The notes under the pieces were generated by a model that was not told the DNA's origin, searched no databases, and was given only the letters and a program-made list of their open reading frames with translations. From DAOUJH01 sp965248955 (GTDB lineage Bacteria; Chloroflexota; Dehalococcoidia; Lucifugimonadales; QGNO01), in the NCBI GenBank assembly GCA_965248955.1, contig OZ252212.1, positions 1,922,001 through 1,986,000 on the forward strand: DNA of 64,000 nt, written 5' to 3'. Shown piece after piece: positions 26,266 to 33,785 of the stretch (position 1 is the stretch's first letter; every line of letters begins with the position of its first letter). The position numbers and the translations under genes are program-made.

Positions 26266-27515
26266 AGAGAAAGCTGCCGCTGATACCGGAGCGGCTGTTG
26301 GCTCGCCTTTGGCAGACCCGCGCTCAGCGGCGTTATCTGTCGACCGCGGATGGCAGGCGGGTCCGCGTACTTTACCCGGGGAGGCGCAACGGCGGCCCGG
26401 GCCCCGATTTCAGAGACGCCATGATCCAGGTCGATGGGGCGCCACCGCAGCAGGGCGACGTGGAGGTACACCTGACCGATTCGGGTTGGAGGGAGCACGG
26501 CCATCATGAAGACCCCAACTACAACAACGTGGTGCTGCACGTGGTGATGAGACGGAGGTCCAAGAGCGCCACGGAACGGCAGGACGGAAGGGAGGTGCCG
26601 GTGACCTCGCTGTCCGCCCCGGGCGGCGAGTCGGAAGCTCCGCTGGAGTTGCCACTGTTGCAAAAATGGAGGTCGCTGGAGAAGCCGGAGCTCGTTCTTG
26701 CCATAGAGGAGGCCGGAGAGAGGCGATTCAGGAAGAGAAGCAACGGCTACTTGGGGGAGCTGTTCGATGAGGACGCCGACGAACTGCTCTATCACGGGAT
26801 CATGGAGTCCCTGGGTTACAGCAGAAACCGCGATGCCTTCCTCAAGCTAGCGCGCCTAGCGCCCTGGCGCCGCCTGCGCCAGGCTAGCGAGGGTTTGCCC
26901 GGGGCCCGAAGAGCACCCGGAGTGAGGCGGATCCTGGCAGTAACCGCCGGGTTGGAAGACGGAGAGAGGACGGCCAGGACCGCGTCGTGGGGTGAGGGGA
27001 TGGACCGGGGTGAGTGGCGTTTCGCCGGGGTGAGACCGGGCAATCAGCCGCTGCCTCGCATCGAGGGCGCGGCGGTGCTGGCGGCGCGGTTCCTGGAGAC
27101 AGGCCTCGTTCGCGGGCTGAGGCCCGCCGTAACGGAGGATGGCCCCGGGCTGCTGGTGAGGGCGCTCACCGCCGGCGGAGGAGGCAGGACGCTCATTGGG
27201 AAGAGCAGGGCGCTAGACATGGCGGTGAACCACGTCCTGCCGTTCTTTCACGCTTGGAGCGTGTTGGTTGAGGATGGCTCGCTGGCGGAGGACGCTTTGC
27301 GGCTCTACTGGAGAGTGCCCCGCCTGGCTGACAACGAGATGACCAGGGAGATGGCATCCCTTCTGAAAGTCGAGGGGAGGTTGCTCAAGGGGGCCGTGGC
27401 GCAGCAGGGGCTGGTCCAGATGTACCAGGAGATGCTGGCTAGTGGCGCGGACGGCGGCAGCGTGGAAGCGGTTAGAGAGCTTGGCGCGGCTTACAGAGCA
27501 TTTGCCGCCGCCTGA
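26250..27515 (+). CDS. DUF2851 family protein
   Basis: 421 residues. The N-terminal third has the family pattern GGPGPDFRDAMIQVDGAPPQQGDVEVHLTDSGWREHGHHEDPNYNNVVLHVV in order (positions about 48-98; shown here in pieces: GPDFRDA, GDVEVH, WREHGHHEDPNYNNVVLHVV). The rest is helical and Arg-rich (FLKLARLAPWRRLRQASEG). DUF2851 is found in Bacteroidota and Chloroflexota; its function is unknown, although the conserved D/E/H set recalls a metal-dependent nuclease core (inference). The start is GTG 26250 with AAGGGGATAGG ahead, overlapping the XRE gene by 16 nt. Confidence 0.82.
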   Translation: MALLVKRKLPLIPERLLARLWQTRAQRRYLSTADGRRVRVLYPGRRNGGPGPDFRDAMIQVDGAPPQQGDVEVHLTDSGWREHGHHEDPNYNNVVLHVVMRRRSKSATERQDGREVPVTSLSAPGGESEAPLELPLLQKWRSLEKPELVLAIEEAGERRFRKRSNGYLGELFDEDADELLYHGIMESLGYSRNRDAFLKLARLAPWRRLRQASEGLPGARRAPGVRRILAVTAGLEDGERTARTASWGEGMDRGEWRFAGVRPGNQPLPRIEGAAVLAARFLETGLVRGLRPAVTEDGPGLLVRALTAGGGGRTLIGKSRALDMAVNHVLPFFHAWSVLVEDGSLAEDALRLYWRVPRLADNEMTREMASLLKVEGRLLKGAVAQQGLVQMYQEMLASGADGGSVEAVRELGAAYRAFAAA

Positions 27516-27539
27516 ATCACACTCCGTTGCCACATTTGG

Positions 27540-27545
27540 TATCAT
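27540..27545 (+). promoter_or_regulatory. -10 box of the PH/HTH membrane gene
   Basis: TATCAT ends 7 nt before the ATG at 27553, with no ribosome-binding site between. This predicts a transcript starting at or next to the start codon. Confidence 0.45.
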
Positions 27546-27552
27546 TGGCGTC

Positions 27553-28641
27553 ATGGACTCAGAGTATAGAGAGGTGCGGGGGATCAGGCTGCTGGACGGC
27601 GAAGAGGTCTGGCTTACACTTGACGGCAGGTACGGCCTGTTGGAAGGGGCTCCCCCGCAGGACGATTTTATAGCTGTAACCAACCAGCGCCTGATCTGCT
27701 TTGCCCGCAAAGACGGAAAGCACCGCCGGGTACTGCTCCCCATCGGCAGCGTGGACTCGGTGGAGGTAACCGACCTGGCCAAGAGCATCAGGCCTCTGCT
27801 CAGCGGCGGGCTGCTGCTGCTGGCCGCCGTTGCAGTATCCTGGGCCGCCACCGTCCTGGGCTGGGGCGGCATCCTGCCCTGGATCATTGGGGCGGTGCTG
27901 GTGGCGCTGGGGGCGCTCACCGCCTCCAGCTACTTCGTCTCGGAGGATTCGCCCAGCATCACCTTCAGAGCGCGCACCGCCGAGGTCTCGCTGGCCTTGC
28001 GCGGCGAAGGGGCGCTCAGAGACGCCTATCGCGTGGCCAACGGCCCGTTCCAGGTGCAGGCGGGGCAGACGCTGACGTCGGTGCAAAGCTGCGCTGGCAA
28101 GGACGGGACGACACGGGTCGTTCCCTGGTGGAGCCGGCCCAGGACGCCCGTCGTGTCGACTGCTGCCGCAGCGGATGATGCTGCCGCGCCGGAAGAGCCG
28201 CCGACCGCGGACGCCACCCTGGTGGAAGAAGCGCCGCCCGTCGTGCCGGCTGCTGCCGCAGCGGATGATGCCGCCGCGCCGGAAGATGAGCCGCCGACCG
28301 CTGATGCGTCTCCGGCGGGAGAAGCTGCGCCTAGCGACATTCCTGCACGTTCTCCGGGGATGGTTCAAATGCGCGAAACGACGGTCGGAGAGGCCGCCGC
28401 CCATCTGGGAATACACCGCGTAACCATCACGCGCTGGGCGCGGAAAAACCCCCTGCTGGTGGTCCGCTATCCCGAAAGGCGCGGGCAGGCGATGATAGTG
28501 GACCTGGAGGCCGTCCTGGCCCATGCCCGCTCTACCGGGCGGCGCGGGCCAGGCGCACGGAGATCCGCTCCGCTCCCGACACCGCCGGAGGAGCCGCCGT
28601 CCGAGGACGCTTCCCCGGCGGACGACCCAGCCGCTGGATAG
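27553..28641 (+). CDS. membrane protein with PH-like domain, repeat linker and excisionase-type HTH
   Basis: 362 residues in four parts. Residues 1-75: a PH-like strand pattern (LDGEEVWLTLDGRYGLLEG … FIAVTNQRLICFARKDGKHRRVLLPIGSVDSVEV). Residues about 83-125: two hydrophobic helices (LLLLAAVAVSWAATVLGW; WIIGAVLVALGALTASSYFV). Residues about 195-258: an Ala/Asp/Glu/Pro linker built from two 30-residue repeats. Residues about 276-345: a MerR/excisionase-like HTH (TTVGEAAAHLGIHRVTITRW … VDLEAVLAHARSTG), then a Pro-rich tail. A DNA-binding domain tied to the membrane suggests one-component signalling or chromosome tethering; that is inference. An upstream in-frame start at 27442 lies inside the DUF2851 gene and is rejected. 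Confidence 0.8.
   Translation: MDSEYREVRGIRLLDGEEVWLTLDGRYGLLEGAPPQDDFIAVTNQRLICFARKDGKHRRVLLPIGSVDSVEVTDLAKSIRPLLSGGLLLLAAVAVSWAATVLGWGGILPWIIGAVLVALGALTASSYFVSEDSPSITFRARTAEVSLALRGEGALRDAYRVANGPFQVQAGQTLTSVQSCAGKDGTTRVVPWWSRPRTPVVSTAAAADDAAAPEEPPTADATLVEEAPPVVPAAAAADDAAAPEDEPPTADASPAGEAAPSDIPARSPGMVQMRETTVGEAAAHLGIHRVTITRWARKNPLLVVRYPERRGQAMIVDLEAVLAHARSTGRRGPGARRSAPLPTPPEEPPSEDASPADDPAAG
28145..28318 (+). repeat. two tandem 90-bp units inside the PH/HTH gene
   Basis: The stretch starting CGCCCGTCGTG at 28145 recurs exactly 90 nt later at 28235, with a 3-nt insertion in the second copy. Each encodes AAAADDAAAPE-type Ala/Asp followed by EPPTADA and an acidic spacer. Confidence 0.85.
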
Positions 28642-28650
28642 AGTCCCCGC

Positions 28651-29670
28651 TCAGCCGAGACCCAGGGAGGGAACTACGTCTAGGTCCCAACCCTTCAGCG
28701 CGCCGCCGTGCTGGAAGTAGGCGCAGGCCGCTATCATCGCGCCGTTGTCCACCGAGAGCGAGGGCGGCGGCACGATGACGGGAAGTCCGTCCGCCGCGGA
28801 CGCCATGCGCTCACGCAGCAGCAGATTGGCGGTGACCCCTCCCCCCATGATTACGCCGTGCGCCCCCGTCTCCCTGGCCGCGGCCAGGGTCTTGCGCACC
28901 AGCACGTCGACGACGGACTCCTGGAAGGCGGCGGCCAGTTCCCGCACCAGTTCACCCGGCTCGTCGCACTCGCCGGCGTGCTCCGACAACCCGTAGCTTT
29001 GCGCCTTCTGCAGAAGAGCCGTCTTGAGCCCGCTGAAGCTGAAGTCCATGGTGCCGGACATCCAGGCCCTGGGCAGGTGCTCATCCGTTTTGATCCCCTG
29101 GGCCGCCTCCTGGATGGCGGGGCCCCCTGGATAGCCGAGACCCAGGATGCGCGCCGCTTTGTCCAACGCTTCGCCGGCGGCGTCGTCTCTGGTCTGGCCC
29201 AGCAGCCTGAACCTGTCGTAATCTTCCATGAGGACGAGCTCCGTATGTCCTCCGGAAGCCACCAGGCAGAGTATGGGGAAACGCGCCTGTTCCTCCGGCG
29301 GTTCCAATAGCCATGCGGCGTAGATATGGCCGGCCAGATGGTTGACTCCGTAGAGAGGTATGCCCCCGGCGAAGGCCAGGCTCTTGGCCAGGTTGACCCC
29401 GACTAGCAAAGCTCCGGCGAGGCCCGGGCCATAGGTCACCGCCACGGCGTCTAGCTGGTCCAGGGAGAGACCGGCCTGGCTCATGGCCTCGCTTACCACG
29501 GGCAGTATCTGGAGGACGTGCTGGCGGGAGGCCACCTCCGGCACCACGCCGCCGTACCGCGCGTGCAACTCCACCTGGGAGGCGACTACGCTGGATAGGA
29601 CGGTCCGGCCGTCCTCCACCACGGCGGCGGCCGTTTCGTCGCAAGAGGTCTCTATTCCCAGTATCTTCAT
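28651..29670 (-). CDS. tsaD: tRNA N6-threonylcarbamoyladenosine transferase, TsaD
   Basis: With TsaB and TsaE this protein installs t6A37 on ANN-decoding tRNAs. The 339 residues start MKILGIETSCDETAAAVVEDG; the metal-binding His pair is in NHLAGHIYAAW (about 108-117), and LVASGGHTELVLM, GEALDKAARILGLGYPGGP, FSFSGLKTAL and the closing VDNGAMIAACAYFQHGG are all present. ATG 29670 has AGGA 6 nt upstream; a start at 29760 would add 30 atypical residues. tsaB and tsaE are not in the window. Confidence 0.97.
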   Translation of the reverse strand: MKILGIETSCDETAAAVVEDGRTVLSSVVASQVELHARYGGVVPEVASRQHVLQILPVVSEAMSQAGLSLDQLDAVAVTYGPGLAGALLVGVNLAKSLAFAGGIPLYGVNHLAGHIYAAWLLEPPEEQARFPILCLVASGGHTELVLMEDYDRFRLLGQTRDDAAGEALDKAARILGLGYPGGPAIQEAAQGIKTDEHLPRAWMSGTMDFSFSGLKTALLQKAQSYGLSEHAGECDEPGELVRELAAAFQESVVDVLVRKTLAAARETGAHGVIMGGGVTANLLLRERMASAADGLPVIVPPPSLSVDNGAMIAACAYFQHGGALKGWDLDVVPSLGLG

Positions 29671-30011
29671 CGCCGTCCTACCAGGTGATAGGGTAGGGGA
29701 GAGTGGGCCGACAGGCAAGGGGGTGGTTTCTCTGTCACTTCCCAGAAGCCTGCCCCGCACTTAATGAGGAGTGGGGAGTCCAGGGTGTGCGGCGAGGGGG
29801 ACACCTTGCACTGACCATGACGGATCGCCCCGATCGCGCCGCGTGGAGGCGCGCCCTCCGCGCTACTTTGCTATAATAGAATGGCCGCCTGCGGGATTCA
29901 AAACCGCCAACCTCGCGGGCGATGGGGCCTGAGGGCAGAGAGGTGAGCATTGCCAGGGAGATTAGACTTGACTGAGGCCTGGATCAAGCAGGCGTGGAGC
30001 GACGGCTAGCC
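29671..30011 (+). other. 341-nt spacer with one extended -10 promoter element
   Basis: Between divergent tsaD and the 48-aa gene. TGCTATAAT at 29869-29877 is an extended perfect -10 facing right and would start RNA near 29885, giving a GC-rich leader of about 125 nt before the small ORF. No T-box, S-box, cobalamin, tmRNA or RNase P landmark is seen in the leader. Confidence 0.5.
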
Positions 30012-30158
30012 ATGGCGCCCTCGATAAGGGTCTTCATAAGGAACCTGGCTGCACTCATGCCGTGGTGGAGGCGGGTGCGGGTGGCGGCGCGCAACATGCT
30101 ACGAAAGGTGGTGCGATTTCGGAGCTGCTGCGGCAACCCCGGCCAGCCGGGATGCTGA
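30012..30158 (+). CDS. small Cys-rich basic protein ending CCGNPGQPGC
   Basis: 48 residues: start MAPSIRVFIRNLAALMPWWRR (first 20 or so), a basic amphipathic middle (VRVAARNMLRKVVRFR) and the tail SCCGNPGQPGC. The Trp pair, the Arg/Lys-rich helix and the compact three-cysteine end with Gly and Pro look selected rather than random. The tail could bind a metal or form a lipid or redox site (inference). Small proteins with a similar C-C-G-N-x-G-x-P-G-C end are, from memory, known in Dehalococcoidia. ATG 30012 has GGAG 12 nt upstream; GTG 29994 is an alternative. A longer frame at 30062-30268 overlaps it and is rejected. Confidence 0.6.
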   Translation: MAPSIRVFIRNLAALMPWWRRVRVAARNMLRKVVRFRSCCGNPGQPGC

Positions 30159-30171
30159 AAGTAGGCCCTGA

Positions 30172-30188
30172 GGCTCCCGGAGGGAGCC
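30172..30188 (+). terminator. hairpin after the small Cys-rich gene
   Basis: GGCTCCC pairs perfectly with GGGAGCC over a 3-nt loop, 13 nt after the stop codon. There is no T-run, so its strength as a terminator is uncertain. Confidence 0.35.
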
Positions 30189-30298
30189 GGCAGTCAAGCG
30201 GGAGCATTCCCGTCGACAGCGGCGGCCCACGCCTCCGTCCAGCCTGGGTGCCATCTACACCAGCATGACGGGGTCCTGGAGTGGCTGTCCCCGCGCGC

Positions 30299-30586
30299 CT
30301 AGACTCCTTTCACCGCCAGTACAGTGGCGTTAGAGGAGCGTTGCCTGATCCTCCTAAGGCGCTCGTATTCATCAGATTGGTACCATTCCCTGAGGCTGGC
30401 CATGTCGGGGAACTCTATCACCACCAGGCGCTTGGGCGTCCATTCGCCCTCCAACCCATTGACGGCGCCGCCTCTGACTAGGAATCGCCCGCCGTATCTC
30501 TCCACCGTAGGCGCCACCTGGCGGCGGTACTCCTCGTAGGTCCCTGGGTCGGTGACCTCTACCTCTGCGATCAAATAGGCTGACAT
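30299..30586 (-). CDS. DUF1330 family protein
   Basis: 95 residues with the full family pattern: AYLIAEVEVTDPGTYEEYRRQVAPTVERYGGRFLVRGG, then WTPKRLVVIEFPDMASLREWYQSDEYERLRRIRQRSS (given here as family description; blocks AYLIAEVEVTDP, GGRFLVRGG, RLVVIEFPD, REWYQSDEY). These dimeric ferredoxin-like proteins are small and cytosolic, and their role is unknown. It ends 27 nt before the asparaginase-like gene's stop side and runs the same way, so both may be one unit. Confidence 0.88.
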   Translation of the reverse strand: MSAYLIAEVEVTDPGTYEEYRRQVAPTVERYGGRFLVRGGAVNGLEGEWTPKRLVVIEFPDMASLREWYQSDEYERLRRIRQRSSNATVLAVKGV

Positions 30587-30613
30587 GGGGCGCTCCTTGG
30601 ATCGAGAGATTTC

Positions 30614-31618
30614 CTAGAACTCGTCGAACATGCGCTGTATCTCCTCCGGGTCGCTGGTCTTGGTCAGAGCCAGGCGGAGCAGGATACGCGCCTTTTGAGC
30701 GCTTAGGTTGTCGCCAGCGATGATGCCGTCCTCCCTCTGCATCCTGGAGCGTATCATTCGCCCCGAACCGGTGCGGTTGACGGCTACCACCATGACGCCC
30801 TTCTGACGCGCCTGGCGGATCTCGTCGCTGCCGCGGGGTCCGCCGCCCCCGGCGCCTGCGCCGGCCAGCACAATGCCTTCGGCGCCGGCCTCTACGAAGG
30901 CGCGCACGGCTACGCCGTCCGAGTCCTGGTAGGCGTAGACGATGTCTACCCTTGGCATGTCGGTCATGCCGCTCACGTCGAAACCCGTCTGGTGGGTATG
31001 CTTGCGGGTGGATTGCCTGTAGAAGACAGGCTGCAGGTCTGAGTCCAGGTAGCCGAGAAAGCCTAGCTCCCGGGATTGGAATGTCTCCAGGCGGTGGGAG
31101 TTAGTCTTGGTCACCTCGCGGGCGGCGTTGATTTCATCGTTGAGGCAGAGCATGACGCCCTTACCCCGCGCTTCCGCCGAGCCGGCCAGTACCAGGGAGC
31201 CGAGCAGGTTATTGTCGGCGTCGGTGCCCATTGCGGAGGGGGGTCGCTGACAGCCGGTGACCACCACCGGCTTATCGCTGTTCACGGTCATGTGCAGCCA
31301 GAAGGTGGTCTCCTCCATGGAGTAGGTGCCGTGAGTGACCACGATGCCGGCGACCTCCGGGTCTTCACGGAAGATGTCGTTGATGCGCTTGGAGAGCTGG
31401 AGCAGCTCCGGGGTCCTGATGCCGCTGTCGACGAAGAAGAGCTGCTCCGCCATGGTGCGCACAAATTGCTCGGACTCCGGTATCCGATCCAGGTTTCCCT
31501 GGACGTCCAGGCGCTGGCCGGTGCCGTATTCGACGAAGGTGAGGCGGGGCGAGCCCCACTGGGAGATGGTGCCTCCCGTGCCTAGTAGCCATACCAGGGG
31601 ACGGTTGTCGGTGGTCAT
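30614..31618 (-). CDS. asparaginase/glutaminase-family protein with altered active-site Asp
   Basis: 334 residues. The first catalytic loop is WLLGTGGTISQWG (nucleophile Thr in GTGGT). The second family motif reads VTHGTYSMEETTFWLHM at 94-110: Thr98 is kept but the invariant Asp after it (THGTD) is Tyr99. The catalytic-triad lysine is present in AAREVTKTNSHRLETF. No signal peptide is seen, so it is cytosolic. The family hydrolyses asparagine to aspartate and ammonia; with Asp replaced, activity or substrate may differ. ATG 31618 has GAGGAGGAG upstream. Confidence 0.88.
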   Translation of the reverse strand: MTTDNRPLVWLLGTGGTISQWGSPRLTFVEYGTGQRLDVQGNLDRIPESEQFVRTMAEQLFFVDSGIRTPELLQLSKRINDIFREDPEVAGIVVTHGTYSMEETTFWLHMTVNSDKPVVVTGCQRPPSAMGTDADNNLLGSLVLAGSAEARGKGVMLCLNDEINAAREVTKTNSHRLETFQSRELGFLGYLDSDLQPVFYRQSTRKHTHQTGFDVSGMTDMPRVDIVYAYQDSDGVAVRAFVEAGAEGIVLAGAGAGGGGPRGSDEIRQARQKGVMVVAVNRTGSGRMIRSRMQREDGIIAGDNLSAQKARILLRLALTKTSDPEEIQRMFDEF

Positions 31619-31666
31619 GATGTTTGCTCCTCCTCAACAGGTGCGCCTGCACCGAGTAGTGGGGGG

Positions 31667-31672
31667 ATTATA
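31667..31672 (-). promoter_or_regulatory. -10 box of the asparaginase-like gene
   Basis: A perfect TATAAT on the minus strand lies 49 nt before the ATG at 31618. It is divergent from the TATAAT at 31723. Confidence 0.5.
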
Positions 31673-31722
31673 CACAAAAAGCAGTGGTGACATGGGGGGG
31701 TGGTAAAATGAGATTATTCGGG

Positions 31723-31728
31723 TATAAT
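31723..31728 (+). promoter_or_regulatory. -10 box of the RNA-binding protein gene
   Basis: A perfect TATAAT, 321 nt upstream of the start codon at 32050. Confidence 0.5.
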
Positions 31729-31734
31729 CATTAA

Positions 31735-32049
31735 CGTGGCAGTGTTTGCGTCCCTAGCCGTAAAATGTTCAGCGTTCCCTCGCTCAGACTGGGTTGACCC
31801 ATGTTGCGCCTTGAATCGCTCCTCAGGCTGGCATCAGTGGACTAGACCGGCCAACTACAGAAAAGGAGTCCGCCAATCATCTATTGAAGAATGAATCTGA
31901 CTTGCCGCAGCCGCGGCAGGCCGCTGGATACAGGCCAGGCAGACGCAGCTGTGCGCTGAAGGCCGCAACCCATTGAAGGAGAGGCGAAAGGGCCTTTCCA
32001 ATAAGAGACCAAGCAACGGGATGTTGCTATAGCTACAAGGAGAGAAACG
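31735..32049 (+). other. long 5' leader of the RRM gene
   Basis: About 315 nt separate the only strong promoter from the RRM start. The stretch is not coding beyond a possible 14-codon ORF at 31801-31845 that lacks a ribosome site. It contains local stems such as GCCGCAGCCGCGGC near 31910 and GGCGAAAGGGCC near 31983, and ends with AAGGAGA before the TTG start. Long leaders are known for cold-inducible RRM genes in cyanobacteria; a thermosensitive leader here is only a possibility. Confidence 0.4.
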
Positions 32050-32400
32050 TTGAGAATTTATGTAGGCAATTTTGTATACGAGACAACGGAGGAGCAGCTC
32101 CGGGAGATGTTCGAGGAGCATGGAGGTGTAGGAGAGGTTTCGGTTGTCCGTGACCAGTACTCCGGCCGTTCCAAGGGGTTCGGATTTGTGGATATGTCGA
32201 GCAACGACGAGGCCAACAAGGCGATAGAAGGGCTCAATGGCAAAGAGATCGGCGGGCGCGCTCTGACGGTCAGCGAAGCCAGGCCAAGGACCCCGCGAAC
32301 GTTCGATGGCGGTGGCGGCGGTGGTTTCAGTCGTTCGGGCGGTGGCGGAGGCGGTGGTGGAGACCGCGGCGGTCGACGCGGCAGCGGCCCACGCTGGTAA
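32050..32400 (+). CDS. single-RRM RNA-binding protein with Gly-rich tail
   Basis: 116 residues. Residues 1-78 form one RRM: RNP2 is RIYVGNFVYETTEEQL and RNP1 is RSKGFGFVDM, with the aromatic residues on strands 1 and 3 in place. The tail is low-complexity RGG-like glycine (two runs of Gly with Phe, Arg, Asp) and ends in SGPRW. This is the architecture of cyanobacterial Rbp and of plant glycine-rich proteins, usually involved in cold response or mRNA localisation. The start is TTG 32050 with AAGGAGA 6-7 nt upstream. A long leader and a strong hairpin flank the gene. Confidence 0.93.
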   Translation: MRIYVGNFVYETTEEQLREMFEEHGGVGEVSVVRDQYSGRSKGFGFVDMSSNDEANKAIEGLNGKEIGGRALTVSEARPRTPRTFDGGGGGGFSRSGGGGGGGGDRGGRRGSGPRW

Positions 32401-32425
32401 TTGATAGCCGGTTAGGCTGAGTAGT

Positions 32426-32461
32426 ATAGAGAAAGCGCCTGATGAAAGGCGCTTTCTCTAT
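32426..32461. terminator. bidirectional hairpin terminator
   Basis: A perfect 14-bp stem (ATAGAGAAAGCGCC with GGCGCTTTCTCTAT) encloses an 8-nt loop 25 nt after the RRM stop. The arm is pyrimidine-rich at its 3' side (TTTCTCTATT). The same stem serves the convergent gene ending at 32486. Confidence 0.8.
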
Positions 32462-32485
32462 TGGCTCAGCAGGATAGAGGGTATC

Positions 32486-32689
32486 TCACCGGCTGTCGGA
32501 GAGCTCATAGAGGGTTCTTGTCCAGTCGTCCTTCCATTCCTGGACAAGGGTTATTCTATCCTGGGTCTGGCCAATGGAGACAACGGGTGAGGCCATGCTT
32601 TGACTCAAGGCGCGGCTCAGGGCGGTGATCAAGATGTCGCTTCCTTCAATCAGCCTGTTCAGGAGAAGTTCGCTATTTGGGTTGGTCAT
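32486..32689 (-). CDS. small hypothetical protein
   Basis: 67 residues, largely helical with one acidic/aromatic end (VQEWKDDWTRTLYELSDSR). ATG 32689 has AGGAG 4-5 nt upstream, and the gene ends 24 nt from the shared hairpin, which supports expression. No domain is recognised; there are no cysteines or membrane segments. Confidence 0.6.
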   Translation of the reverse strand: MTNPNSELLLNRLIEGSDILITALSRALSQSMASPVVSIGQTQDRITLVQEWKDDWTRTLYELSDSR

Positions 32690-32746
32690 TTGGCTCCTCT
32701 TTCGTATGCTCTAGTGACGGCTGGGTACACTATTGGTAAGCATACA

Positions 32747-32772
32747 GGATTCTTCGCTGCGCTTGGGATGAC
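32747..32772 (-). repeat. dispersed ATTCTTCGCTGCG repeat, copy A
   Basis: GGATTCTTCGCTGCGCTTGG followed by GATGAC. It is related to copies at 33697-33722 and 46559-46588 and, inverted, 46232-46267. It lies in a spacer without genes. Confidence 0.7.
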
Positions 32773-32944
32773 AGAGGGTGTTGCTTAGAGTGGCGGTGGC
32801 GGGTGGCCAATCAACGGCGGTGGCAGGGTATGCAGGTTCTGGGATGCGACAGTGTTGTGTGGTTTTCCATGGTGGACCTGCGTTGGCCGGTAGTTGATGG
32901 TTGAAGGCTGGGTCAAGGCGTCAAACCTATTTCGGAGGCAAGGG

Positions 32945-33223
32945 ATGGGGCAAAGGCGACCGCGGTTCGTGCACGACCAGGAGGTGACGGTCAGAGCGGG
33001 CATATCGCAAATTCTGCCCGGCAAGGAGGGTTCCATGCTGTTCACTGCCGGGGATGCAGAGGGCGTGATGGGGAAGACGGGGGTGGTTGAGTTCGGCGCG
33101 TTCCCCTTGGTCTCTGTCAACCAGGATGGTCAGGATGCGGCATACGGCAGATTTGCCTACGTGGTGGCAATAGACCACAGCCGCTGGCTCATCTACGAGG
33201 ACTGGCTGGAGGCCAAGCAGTAG
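32945..33223 (+). CDS. hypothetical protein, beta-rich
   Basis: 92 residues starting at ATG 32945 with GGAGG 6 nt upstream; a longer in-frame start at 32894 lacks such a site. Composition looks like a small beta fold: RFVHDQEVTVRAGISQILPG, EGSMLFTAGDAEGVM, FGAFPLVSVNQDGQDAAYG, then RWLIYEDWLEAKQ. No known family is recognised. It converges on msrB with 13 nt between stops. Confidence 0.65.
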   Translation: MGQRRPRFVHDQEVTVRAGISQILPGKEGSMLFTAGDAEGVMGKTGVVEFGAFPLVSVNQDGQDAAYGRFAYVVAIDHSRWLIYEDWLEAKQ

Positions 33224-33236
33224 AAGCGCGCCGGTG

Positions 33237-33614
33237 CTATTCTTGGTTGGCTGCTACGAATTTCATGGAAAGGGAGTTCACACAATGACGGGTGTTGGTC
33301 TGGGTGAGCCTTTCTCCAACAAACACGTGGCCGAGATGGCCGCTGCAGCCGGCGCACTCTATTTCCGTGCGCACGCCATCGGGGTCCGGCAGGCGGATCA
33401 CGGCGCCTGGCACCTCTTTGTCGAATGCGGGCCAGCCGCAATGGGCATCGAACTTGTCGACTGATCGGTAAAGCTCTGCGTTGCAGCGGCGGCAGACGTA
33501 GGTGCCGGCCTCGTAGAAGTCGTCGTACTCGCCGGAGAAGGGTGGTTCGGTTCCTTTCCCCTCTATGATGAAGCGTTCCTCAGGGGATAGGGGATTGTAG
33601 CTTGCTTTTTCCAT
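33237..33614 (-). CDS. msrB: peptide-methionine (R)-S-oxide reductase, MsrB-like
   Basis: 125 residues, near the short end for MsrB. EPPFSGEYDDFYEAGTYVCRRC and IECAGCSGHLGHVF hold the two CxxC zinc pairs; the active-site cysteine is in TRHCVNSLSMKFV, corresponding to the family RYCINS. It repairs oxidised methionine-R-sulfoxide in the cytosol using thioredoxin. ATG 33614 starts just before the family's conserved region; a longer frame to 33740 would run through a dispersed repeat and is rejected. Confidence 0.9.
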   Translation of the reverse strand: MEKASYNPLSPEERFIIEGKGTEPPFSGEYDDFYEAGTYVCRRCNAELYRSVDKFDAHCGWPAFDKEVPGAVIRLPDPDGVRTEIECAGCSGHLGHVFVGERLTQTNTRHCVNSLSMKFVAANQE

Positions 33615-33696
33615 GGTTGCCGCTCCATTCCTAGTTTTGTCCAGTATAACACTGTGAGCAGGGAGGCCTGTAGCGATGGGGGAGTGGAGGCATGGG

Positions 33697-33722
33697 AGAT
33701 TCTTCGCTGCGTTCAGAATGAC
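33697..33722 (-). repeat. dispersed ATTCTTCGCTGCG repeat, copy B
   Basis: AGATTCTTCGCTGCGTTCAG followed by AATGAC; lies between msrB and the ornithine-cyclodeaminase-like gene. It differs from copies at 32747 and 46559 by only a few bases. Confidence 0.75.
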
Positions 33723-33785
33723 GGGTGACGGGTGTAGCATTCAGGATCCCCAGCGCCTGCAGGTTGCTGGCGCCGGCCAACCAGG

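Noticed and set aside
28145..28318. CRISPR or regulatory direct repeat
   Set aside because: Only two in-frame units within a coding region; a protein linker duplication.
29885..30011. structured RNA (tmRNA, RNase P, SRP or riboswitch) behind the promoter at 29872
   Set aside because: None of the conserved landmarks of these RNAs were found; the stretch is just GC-rich.
30062..30268. 68-codon frame overlapping the 48-aa Cys-rich gene
   Set aside because: Gly/Ala-rich, no ribosome site; the overlapping frame at 30012-30158 has a far more protein-like sequence and a natural end.
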